Shown: positions 56,162 through 64,000 of the stretch, piece by piece | How the letters are laid out: each line of letters opens with the position of its first letter | How positions within the stretch are numbered: the stretch's first letter is position 1 | Origin: Moelleriella libera RCEF 2490 | Lineage: Eukaryota; Ascomycota; Sordariomycetes; Hypocreales; Clavicipitaceae | Direction of reading: 5' to 3' | Assembly (NCBI GenBank): GCA_001636675.1 | Contig: AZGY01000007.1 | Location: 1,153,072 to 1,217,071, forward strand | Length of the DNA: 64,000 nt | Made by a program: the position numbers and the translations under genes | The notes under the pieces: generated by a model | Databases searched by the model: none | Told to the model about the DNA's origin: nothing | Seen by the model: only the letters and a program-made list of their open reading frames with translations

Positions 56162-57899
56162 ATGGCCAGTGGGCAAGAAGAAGAGCCCGATTTGTTGCAA
56201 CAACTCGTGGTAGGTGCGCCGCGTGAATAGACGACCCCCCCCCCCCCCCCCCCCCCCCCCCTCCTTCCTCTCTTCTTTTCCCCAGAGGCTGACCTGCCGC
56301 GTCAGGACTCCTTCCACACTCTGCTCGATGAGACCCTCATAGTTGCAGTGGCAGGCGACTACGACCTGCACGATGCTGCCGCGTACGAGCAGGCGCACAG
56401 CCTGCTGAAAGAACTGGCGCAGAGTGTCCCGTCGGAAGAGGCATCCGGCTTCAACGCCAGCGGCATACCACAGGATGTCGCGCTTGAGCCGTCCGCCACG
56501 TCTTCTACCAGCGGCAGTCGTCAGACGTCTGGGCCTCATGTGACCGACAAGTCAAGTAGCGACAGCGCGTCGTCTGTGCCAGACGCGCCTGATGTGGTGC
56601 CCAAATTGACATCTTTCGACGAGGACAGCACCCGAGACAAGCTGCTCACGCTGCAAAGCATGTTCGCCGAGCTGAAGGTGTATGATGTCGAGTACTCGCT
56701 CACCAAGGCCAACGGCGACTTCCAGGTGGCATTGGACGACTTGCTCAATGTACAATATCTCCAATCCACCGGCCAACAGCCAAAGGGCCTGGAGGCCTTC
56801 TTCGCCCCTGCACAGGGCAGCGCGCAGGGGAAACGCGGGAGGAAAAGAAAGGGCAGGCTCACAGGCACCGCTGAGGCGAATCTCTCGGGGCCCCGTCCGA
56901 AAGCATCATTAGGAGCGCAGAGTAAGTAGCGTGGGCACTGCACCCTTATCGTGGCCTTTTCACATCTGACTCGTTCCAGACCAAGACGACATCGATTACA
57001 TCGCGGAGCGGTTCAGCATTCGTTCCGACCAGGTCGCCCCAATTTACCACAGAGTACAAAACTCCCAGGGCGCCACGGTAGTAGAGCTGCTCAACGAGTA
57101 CATATCTCACGGCATCGAGACCCAGGATGACAACGGCAAGGCCATGGCCGAGGCTTTGGCCAACAAACATCGCCACGTGCCCGAGAAATTTATGCCAACC
57201 ATCGTCCAGGTTGCCGGCTCCATTCCTCAGTTCGCCGATGACATTGCAGCGCTGCTCAACAAGCACTTTTCAAAGCAGCCCAAAGGCAAAAAGCTGGACC
57301 TCACATATCGCCTGACGCCCTTGCCGCAAGGCGAGATTGACGGCGGCTCGATGCCAGCAGGCCCATTATCATCGCCGCGTCTGGGCGCCGCGGCAAGCCT
57401 AGCGCCGTCTGCCATACACAGCTTGGAGACGGCTCTCAGCCGCGCAGCCATGCACAGCGAAGCCCGTCGTAGTGCCGCCGCATCCGCTGCGCAGATGAAC
57501 CGCCGAGGCGCCTCGAACTCCCTGTACAGACAGGCCGCCGGCTACTACACCGACCAGGCACGAGAGCAAGCCCGCTTCGCCCTGGGCGCGGCCTCGACGG
57601 CGGCAGACATCCTCGCGGACCAGCAGAGCACCAGAACATCGGTCGACCTTCACGGCGTGCCCGTGCACGACGGCGTGAGGATCGCGAGACAGAAAGCGCA
57701 GCAGTGGTGGCTCGATTTGGGGGAGATGAGAGCAGCAAAGGTGAGAGAGCAGGGCGGCTTTAGTGTTATTACGGGACTCGGCCGCCATAGTGCTGGCGGT
57801 GTGTCTCCGCTACGACAGGCCGTGGCCGCCGCTCTGCTGCAGGACGGGTGGAAAGTCAGTGTCGAGACGGGCAAGTTTGTTGTCACGGGCCGCAGGTGA
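56162..57899 (+). CDS. CUE-like / DUF1771 / Smr-domain protein (Cue2-like)
   Basis: Predicted 535 aa. Exons 56162-56213, 56286-56921 and 56980-57899; introns 56214-56285 (contains C27) and 56922-56979. The N-terminus has RQDSFHTLLDETLIVAVAGD, then a CUE/UBA-like module (RDKLLTLQSMFAELKVYDVE ... NGDFQVALDDLLNVQYLQS) and further helical ubiquitin-binding-like repeats (DDIDYIAERFSIRSDQVAPI). The DUF1771 helix (ARRSAAASAAQMNRRGASNS, YRQAAGYYTDQAREQARF) leads to the Smr fold with the DxH motif in VDLHGVPVHDG and the TGxGxHS-like VITGLGRHSAGG. This is the layout of yeast Cue2 and animal N4BP2/NONU-1, endonucleases that cut mRNA at collided ribosomes in no-go decay. The assignment to that role is inference from layout. 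Exon 1 (MASGQEEEPDLLQQLV) is chosen by phase; an alternative donor four bases earlier would need a different acceptor. Confidence 0.87.
56235..56261. repeat. C27 homopolymer in intron 1 of the Cue2-like gene
   Basis: Twenty-seven consecutive C followed by tccttcctctcttcttttccccag, so the run extends the intron's polypyrimidine tract. The length may be polymorphic or mis-assembled. Confidence 0.95.
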
Positions 57900-58301
57900 C
57901 GAGGTACAGCATGCACCAAGTCTCTTTACATGGCTGCCCCTGATGTTTTTTTTTTTTTTTTTTTTTTTTTGCCCCAAGTCTCTTTACATGGCTGCCCCTG
58001 ATTTTTTTTTTTTTTTTTTTTCTTTTTTGTGTGTGCCCCGACCGGCTTTTTTTCACGGTGAGACGCAGCGGCAATGCTGCTGGGCGCTGCTTGCAAAACG
58101 CGAGACGATGGTTTATGAACAATGTATCAAAAATACTGTCATGTATGTTGAAGCCTACTTTGTACTTTGAGAACCTCAGCGTGAACAAGAAATTCTGTGC
58201 GTTTTCCTTCTGTCGACCATCAGTCTAACCGACACATTATCAATGGATACGACGCCCGTATGAGCATTCATAACTCCGATATCAAGCAACGACTTTGCCA
58301 T
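57900..58301. other. Convergent 3' region, Cue2-like / PEX11
   Basis: 402 nt between two convergent stop codons. It is dominated by a tandem duplication with long T-runs (57916-58021); no gene. Confidence 0.6.
57916..58021. repeat. Tandem duplication with long T-tracts, period 58 nt
   Basis: A 29-nt unit (ccaagtctctttacatggct plus gcccctgat) occurs at 57916-57944 and again, identical, at 57974-58002. Each copy is followed by a T-tract (about 25 and about 19 T). Confidence 0.95.
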
Positions 58302-58928
58302 TCACGCACTCTTTCTGTCAATGGCCTGCCCGCACCTCTCCCACACGACATGGCCCGTCAGGAGCGTACTGGTAAACATGCCCACGGCCAGCACGCCAGG
58401 CGCCACGTTCACCAGGCCCATGGCGCTCGCGGGAATCGCCAGATCCAGCACATCCGCAGCCAGGTTCCTCGTCAGGCGCGCCAGCTGCCGCCTCGCCTCC
58501 TCCCTGGACCGCCTTTCCACGGCATCATCATCCCTGGTCTTTGCCGCCGCCGCCGCCGCGACCTTTTCCATCTCCTTGCTGTTTCTGCCCTGCCGCGCCT
58601 CCTCCTCACCACCACCACCATCACCACCACCATCATCCTCCCCACGCGTCTCGCTGTCATCCCTCGCAACTGTCGCGGAGGCGTGTGGAGTAGCAGCAGC
58701 AGCACGAGGAGGCAGTATCCGGGCCATCTTGAGCGCTGTGCCCAGAACCGCACACACCAGTGCCGCGAGCCACAGCCCCTGCGCCTGCTCGTCCAGCTCT
58801 TGCGCGGCCTCGTGCCCAAAGACGCGCACGTGTTGCACGCGCAGCAGGTCCGGCAGCGTCAGCGACTCCATGAGCCCGAAAACGCCAAAGAGCGTGGTGG
58901 ACATGACGCCAAGCCACGTCTCGAACGA

Positions 58929-58965
<37 letters not shown>

Positions 58966-59633
58966 GCGTTGTTGCTGTCCTTGTTGGTGGTGGTGGTGGT
59001 GGTGGCCGCCGCCCACCCGGCCTGGAAGCTGTCGAGACACCAAAACAGCCGGATCGTGCGGCGCGTCAGGTTCAGCGGCGCCGTGAGGCCCAGCATGCCC
59101 GCGCGGGCGGTCGTGCGTGTCGCGTCCGATGCGAGCGGGAGCGCGCACGGCAGCAGGGACGGACAGGACGTGAGGATGAGGCAGATTGATTGCACGAGAC
59201 GCAGGAAGCGCTCGAGGCCGACTTTTTGGCAATTGCGCAAATAAGAAGGGCGGGTCAGTTCAAGTTTTCGCAAGCGGTAGTTCTCTCTGTGGGCTCCGTC
59301 GTCCCTCCAGATATATAATATATATATACATGTATGAAATCTCATAAGTCTTGCAAGTTTAATTATTTATTTATTTTTGGAGGAAGATGGAGGGGCGGCA
59401 CCTTTCCCTCTCCATGATCATCCATGATCATGGATGACTTTTTTTTTTTTTTTTTTTTTTTGGGGGGACGCGTCGTTTTGAGGCGGGGAGAGAAAGGGAG
59501 AAAACAGACAAAATACGGCGTTGGGGGGAGAGAAAAGAGGGAGAAAAGAGAGCAGCAGGTCATTATCAGCACTGCAGTCAAACATACCAATGTCGGTCCC
59601 AAAGGCTGCAGTTTGTTCAAAAATGCTCGCCAT
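58302..59633 (-). CDS. PEX11: PEX11-family peroxisomal membrane protein
   Basis: Peroxisome elongation and division factor of the Pex11C-like fungal group. Predicted 321 aa. Exons 59588-59633 and 58302-59221; intron 59222-59587 (gtatgt...aaaag). The first exon encodes MASIFEQTAAFGTDI, and splicing yields GTDIVGLERFLRLVQSICLI, the typical amphipathic N-terminal helix. Then come LNLTRRTIRLFWCLDSFQAG and a membrane segment (FETWLGVMSTTLFGVFGLME). The protein closes with DLAIPASAMGLVNVAPGVLA and a final hydrophobic stretch ending DRKSA. Between conserved parts sit unusual low-complexity insertions: polyThr, polySer (CTG repeat at 58930-58962), and an Asp/Gly/Glu-rich loop. An unspliced start at 59345 is open but would lack the conserved first helix. 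The acceptor is AAG and the intron is long, so the 5' model is less certain than the body. Confidence 0.85.
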
Positions 59634-60159
59634 CGGCTTCACCTCCTCTCCATAATAGCCAAGGTCAGCACAGCTCCGATGGCTTTCTTGACCCACGAAA
59701 ACAAACCCACCAGAATTGACGTGTAGAAGAAACAAAGGAGCGAGAGACGGACAGTCGTGAGAGTGGTTGCAGGAAAGCGTTCACGAGCAACTGACCCTCG
59801 ACCAGGATTGGCGATTGAAATGGAAGCCTTCACGCGACAAGAGAGCACGTGGAGAGCAGAGCCGCAAGGCGCTGGGGCCAATGCATGGCATCTCTGGGCA
59901 TCCGCACAATGCACGTATCAAAGCCACGTTGCGCCTGGCACAAAAGCGCCCAGATGCAGATATCATTTACAAAATATTCACAATGCCCAAAACGCCTGGC
60001 CCTCCGCTTCATATGTGCCGCCAAGTTCAACTCCGACAAACGCTGTCATGTCTTCATCACACGCGCTGCGACGACCGTCAGGCCATCTAAAATAGAAGCC
60101 TACCCCCCCCCCCTCTTTTCCTCCTCTCCAATCGTCCAGAGCGGCCCCAAAACTTCGAC
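59634..60159. other. Intergenic, PEX11 promoter and Not4 3' flank
   Basis: 526 nt between two leftward genes. Short open frames on both strands have no family resemblance. A C-run (60103-60112) lies near the Not4 end. Confidence 0.5.
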
Positions 60160-63100
60160 TCAGCTCGCGGCACCGAGCAACACTCTCCGGTTCCTCTTGA
60201 TCAATGCGTTCAACTCCTTCTCCAGCTTATCAGTCTCCTTCCGAGCAGCCGCCAGCCGGGCCTCGGCATCTTCCACTTTCATCAGCGTCGTGCTCACAAT
60301 CTTGCTCGATGTCGCAGCACCAAGATTGTTCAAATCCGCGGGGGGAACTGCCTCGGAGAAAGACGAGTACTCCGTCATGGACCGACCGCCATCAGGGGCG
60401 CTGTAGATACCAACGCCAGCCGCGGCATCGGGTCCGTAGAAGTACGGGGCCAGCGCGTTGAGACTGGCTGCTGCCGCATCGCGGAGCGGTGACACCCCCT
60501 TAGGGAGTCCCATATTCGTGGCATCCAGATTCAAGCGTGGCAAGACGTACTGGTTGATATAGCTCAGTGCATCTTCTCGCTGCAGCTTACCAATCGGATC
60601 CTGCGTAGTGAGCTGCGCACTGGAAGGAAAGATATTCGGTCGACCGTTGGGGACTGCACGACCCTTGATGAGAGAGAATGCACCGCTGCCTGGTTGGTGG
60701 CGCGGCGCGACAAAGGCGGCTGGGTGTTCAGCCGTGGTCGCGACGATCGCCTGCAGAGCGAGGAACAGATCTTCCTCATCGGGGTGCATGTCGCGGAGGC
60801 AGTCTCCGTTGGGCGTTATGAGCATCCTTCTCCCCTCGACATGGAACTGCTTCCGGACCGGCCTGCCGGCTCGAAGCGCCACAAGATCCTCTTCCTGTAT
60901 CTCAGCACATTTGCAAGCGCGATCTCTGCAGTACCGCGACAGTTTCGTATCGTGCAGTGCTTTTGGCATCTCGGGACGCACCGAGATGCTAGTTACCGGC
61001 CTGAAAATCTGCAAGTCTTCAATCTGTAGCGTCCAGAGGCTGTCTCGAATCTCGGCAAACACTGATGCAGGACCAAACTGTTGTCTATCAGCAGGATTCT
61101 CCGACTCAATAGGCTGAGCGGATACAGGCTTGGCTGTGCCCATTTGCTTTGATTTCGGCGCCGGCGCAGGTGCGGGCGTCAGCATCTTGTCTGCGGCCTT
61201 TTGATCTTCCTTGCTTCTGGACTCAGTCTTGGTCGCCTTCTTTGGTGGGGTTACCTTGTCTTTCGGATGAGACTCCCCCGAACTCGGTGTCCTCGTCGTA
61301 GTAGACTTGGCCCGGGGCGAGGACGATGGTGGTGGTGGTGCCATCGGCTCAGCTGTCGCCGCGGCTTCTGCACTCGCCGAGTCGACGCTCGGTGCTTGAA
61401 CGCTCGGTGCTTTTGCCGGCTTCGCCTTCTTCTGCTTCTTCTTCCGACCAATTACGGGAGCATGCTCCTCGACCTCTGCCTTGTTTGGCTCTGCTATAGT
61501 GTTCGTCTCTTGCTTCGAAGCCTCCTTGCGCTGTTTGCGCTGCTGACTCTTCGTGGTGTTTCGGACGGCAGCAGAGCCGATCTTGCTTGGTGGCGGCGAC
61601 CCCGCTCTCGACAGAGACACGGATGCTGAAAGAACAGAAGCAGTATCACTAACCATCTCGCTGACTGGCGTATCCGGTCTTTGCGTCAGAGACACTGCTT
61701 TGGACGCCACAGAATGCACGGGGGAAGGGAGTGCAGGAGACTCCAAGGTCTTGGGAGTTGACATGACACGCAATGTCCGCGCGCCGCTGCGCTGAGCTGG
61801 CGAAGGGGAGGTCGCCCGAGGTGGCGGAAGAGGAGGGAAAGTGGATGAGGCTCCAGGTACCCCGGTGCCCTGGGGCGCAGGTTTGCTAGTTTCTGGGAGC
61901 GGTGTTGATGTCTTTGCCGGGCCGTGCTGGCCCTGCGAGCCAGCGCTCTTCATCTGAAGATCGGCTGCAGCCGGTGAAACGGCATCCGCTTCCATAGCAG
62001 CGCTGTCAATGACCTTTTCGATGCCCTTCTTTGCCGCTGGTGTTGGCTTGGGGGTAGGAATAAGCGGCTGTGCCGGCGTTTGGTTCTGAACTTTGTCGGG
62101 TCGAGACGAGCTCAAAGCTGGAAAGTCTTCGTCTTGGAGTAGTTGTGGCCGCTTGGATTTGCTATCTTGCGCGCGCAAAGGTGTGCGCTTCGCCGAATCC
62201 GTTGTGGATGAGACTCGAATCCTCGTGGCCTCTGCCCCAACCCCTACGGTTCTCGTAGGAGTACGTTCGGGAGTCACTGTGCCTTGCTCTAGCCCAGGCG
62301 GTGGAAATACTCTTGGAAATGCTGGCCCGACATGACCGTGTTGCTCAGGTTTGGACAGTGTCGTCGTTGATAGATGGGAATACGCGTTCAGGTTCAAGGT
62401 GCCAGACGGTGAGGCAAGACCGGGAGGCGCGAATTGGCCTGGATATATAGCATTTCTGCCTTGAACTTTCGATATGCCAGCTTGGGTTTCCTCAGACACT
62501 AAAGCGTCAACTGACTGCGTCACCTCGTCCAATGACATGAGCTCGTCAACTAGAAAGCAAACCATCGTTAGCTCAAGATACAGGTTCTGCGTGCGTCGAT
62601 TCATTCAGAATTGGGCCAAGAAAGTCAAAACCACAAGACTACGGCACAGGACATGGCTTAGTTACGTCGGGTCAAGGATCAACCTTGAACTGGTCCTACG
62701 GCTGCCATCATCGCCTTCCATGGGGGCACGTCGAAGAGAATGGCAAAAGAAATTGGAGAGAATAAGCAATGTTGCTATGTTTTGAGCAAAGATGTGATCC
62801 TCTCTGGGGGCGCGCATCGACGTGCGAGCAGTTAAGTACATGTAGGGGTAGGACGCGTGTAAAAAGTGCTTTGTGGAAGACGATGATGGCTTGCCTGCCC
62901 GACTGGTCCCTGTTGCCCCAAAGCTCTTTAGCATGATCAAGAGCGGACCTGGGGACCATGAAGAAGAAGGGAATGAAAGAAAACAGACAAACAAGAAGAA
63001 AAGTCAAAGGTAAAAACGCCAACCAACGCTCAAAGTCTTTTGCCAGTTGGGGCTGTGACACTTTGACATCCAGTCAACCAGGAACCATGGATGCTCTGCG

Positions 63101-64000
63101 CGTAATCCTGGCGCTCGCCCGATTCCGAGCTGTCTCGCAACCGCCGGCTGAATCAGAAGAGAATAGGCCTTGCGCGTCTTCATACTTCGCAGAGCGAATG
63201 CAAACAAACCCTTTCCCCCCTTTTTTTTGATTTGACAACTGCCCGCTAAGGTTGCCCGGAAAACGCCAACGACCCACGTGAAAATGTAAACAAGCAATTT
63301 TGCGTGCAAATCAAATGACCCAAACCATGTCACGATGTCATACTCGTCGTTTCCTTGACTACCATCGTCCAAAGCCCGCGTTATACATCATGTTGGGGTT
63401 GTTGTACCCACCTTGACTCTGGCCACCGCCAAACAGCCCCTGCCCAGTGACTCCGGCATTACTCTGCGACTGGTGCTGCATTCTTGCCTGCAGGATACCA
63501 GGGTCCGCAAGATCTACTAAGCCACTCCCCCCCGAGGAGGAAGTGTTAGCATGTCTATGCTTCTTGCCCTTCTTCTTCTGCTTCGAACCAAAGTCTTGGA
63601 ATGATCCAGGAGGTTTGCCATAGAGCGAGGCCAGGAGGCTGGAAGCAGGAGCTGGGGTGGAGGTAGAGGATGGTGGGTACTGGTTGGAGAAAGAAGAAAT
63701 CATAAACTCACGCTTTCCTACGTCAGAAGGCTGGGTGTTGCCTCCTCGATTCCGGCTCATGAGTGTCTGAAGCAATTCGTTGGACGTATCTTTAGGAGGG
63801 GCACCAAAGCCCGTCCCACCACTGAATGCTGATCCAAACAGGCTTGGCGGCGTCCCAGTAGATTTAAGGCCGGGCGGTGGACCGGCGATTGAGGTTCCGT
63901 AGAATTGATTGCTATTTTGAGCCTGAAAGGAGCTCGGCATCATGGACGATTGTTGAGCCATAATTCTAGGATTGGCAGCCAGTTTAACATTGGTTGAGGA
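60160..64000 (-). CDS. NOT4: CCR4-NOT ubiquitin ligase subunit Not4, C-terminal part
   Basis: Scaffold-associated E3 ligase of CCR4-NOT, acting on ribosomal proteins and stalled translation. The RING, RRM and C3H1 domains lie beyond the right edge; this part begins STNVKLAANPRIMAQQSSMM and includes GKREFMISSFSNQYPPSSTS and GSKQKKKGKKHRHANTSSSG, which match fungal Not4. Two ends are possible. If translation reads through 63411 it stops at 63359-63361 with NNPNMMYNAGFGRW. If a donor at 63411 (g/gtgggt) is spliced to the acceptor at 62550 (tttctag, with a CTAAC branch-like site), the frame continues in phase as GGGQSQVDELMSLDEVTQSV through a long disordered region to a stop at 60160. That tail includes DEDFPALSS, PPSKIGSAAVRNTTKSQQRK, RKKKQKKAKPAKAP, LITPNGDCLRDMHPDEEDLF and a final coiled coil. 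The 862-nt intron is long for this genome. Alternatively 60160-62604 is a separate gene. Confidence 0.8.

Noticed and set aside
60160..62604. Independent gene starting at the ATG at 62602-62604
   Set aside because: The first 18 codons contain a clear intron 3' end (CTAAC branch-like site, then tttctag), so the frame before 62549 is probably intronic. Joining to Not4 in phase explains it better, though this is not proven.

Overview
This window is nuclear DNA from a filamentous ascomycete (Pezizomycotina), most likely a Sordariomycete and possibly Hypocreales. The signs are short spliceosomal introns (mostly 58-250 nt, gtaagt-type donors, CTAAC/CTGAC branch sites), gene families limited to filamentous fungi (HET domain, Ert1/AcuK, ExgD, fungal-type Not4), GC-rich codons, and CT-rich leaders ahead of some start codons. 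The species assignment is inference; no rRNA, tRNA or mitochondrial marker was found. About twenty protein genes can be supported. Coding exons were joined by hand from splice-site, phase and family considerations, and every spliced model below that is complete at both ends gives a whole number of codons.

Layout, left half. The 5' part of a gluconeogenesis regulator (Ert1/AcuK, cut by the left edge) is followed by 3.8 kb without a gene, a six-exon MFS transporter, a membrane-anchored GH5 exo-beta-1,3-glucanase (ExgD type), and then three rightward genes: mitochondrial branched-chain 2-oxoacid dehydrogenase E1-beta, F-actin capping protein alpha (seven exons, one GC-AG intron), and a tail-anchored cytochrome b5 whose start codon is missing next to a C16 tract. 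A HET-domain incompatibility-type gene sits beside an AT-rich, TpA-rich island. After it come TFIIE-beta, a DsbA/FrnE-like oxidoreductase and a four-finger C2H2 transcription factor with 7.9 kb of gene-free DNA upstream.

Right half. LSB5 (VHS/GAT adaptor) has a four-codon first exon. Next are a candidate small secreted protein with a TATA box, an unrecognised disordered protein, L-galactonate dehydratase, GPI mannosyltransferase II (GPI18/PIG-V) next to a poly-G-flanked assembly gap, two unrecognised proteins, and NPC1/Ncr1. The last three are a Cue2-like CUE/DUF1771/Smr protein, a PEX11-family peroxin, and the 3' part of the CCR4-NOT ubiquitin ligase Not4, cut by the right edge.

Functions are mostly housekeeping and scattered (carbon regulation, cell wall, lipid and sterol trafficking, actin and endocytosis, GPI anchors, transcription, mRNA and ribosome quality control). 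No biosynthetic cluster, CRISPR array or intact transposon is visible. The points most worth checking are a mosaic insertion in the MFS promoter copied from two neighbouring genes, an intron-retention switch that would give Not4 two C-termini, and long G/C homopolymers at the 5' ends of four genes, one of which removes the start codon of cytochrome b5.
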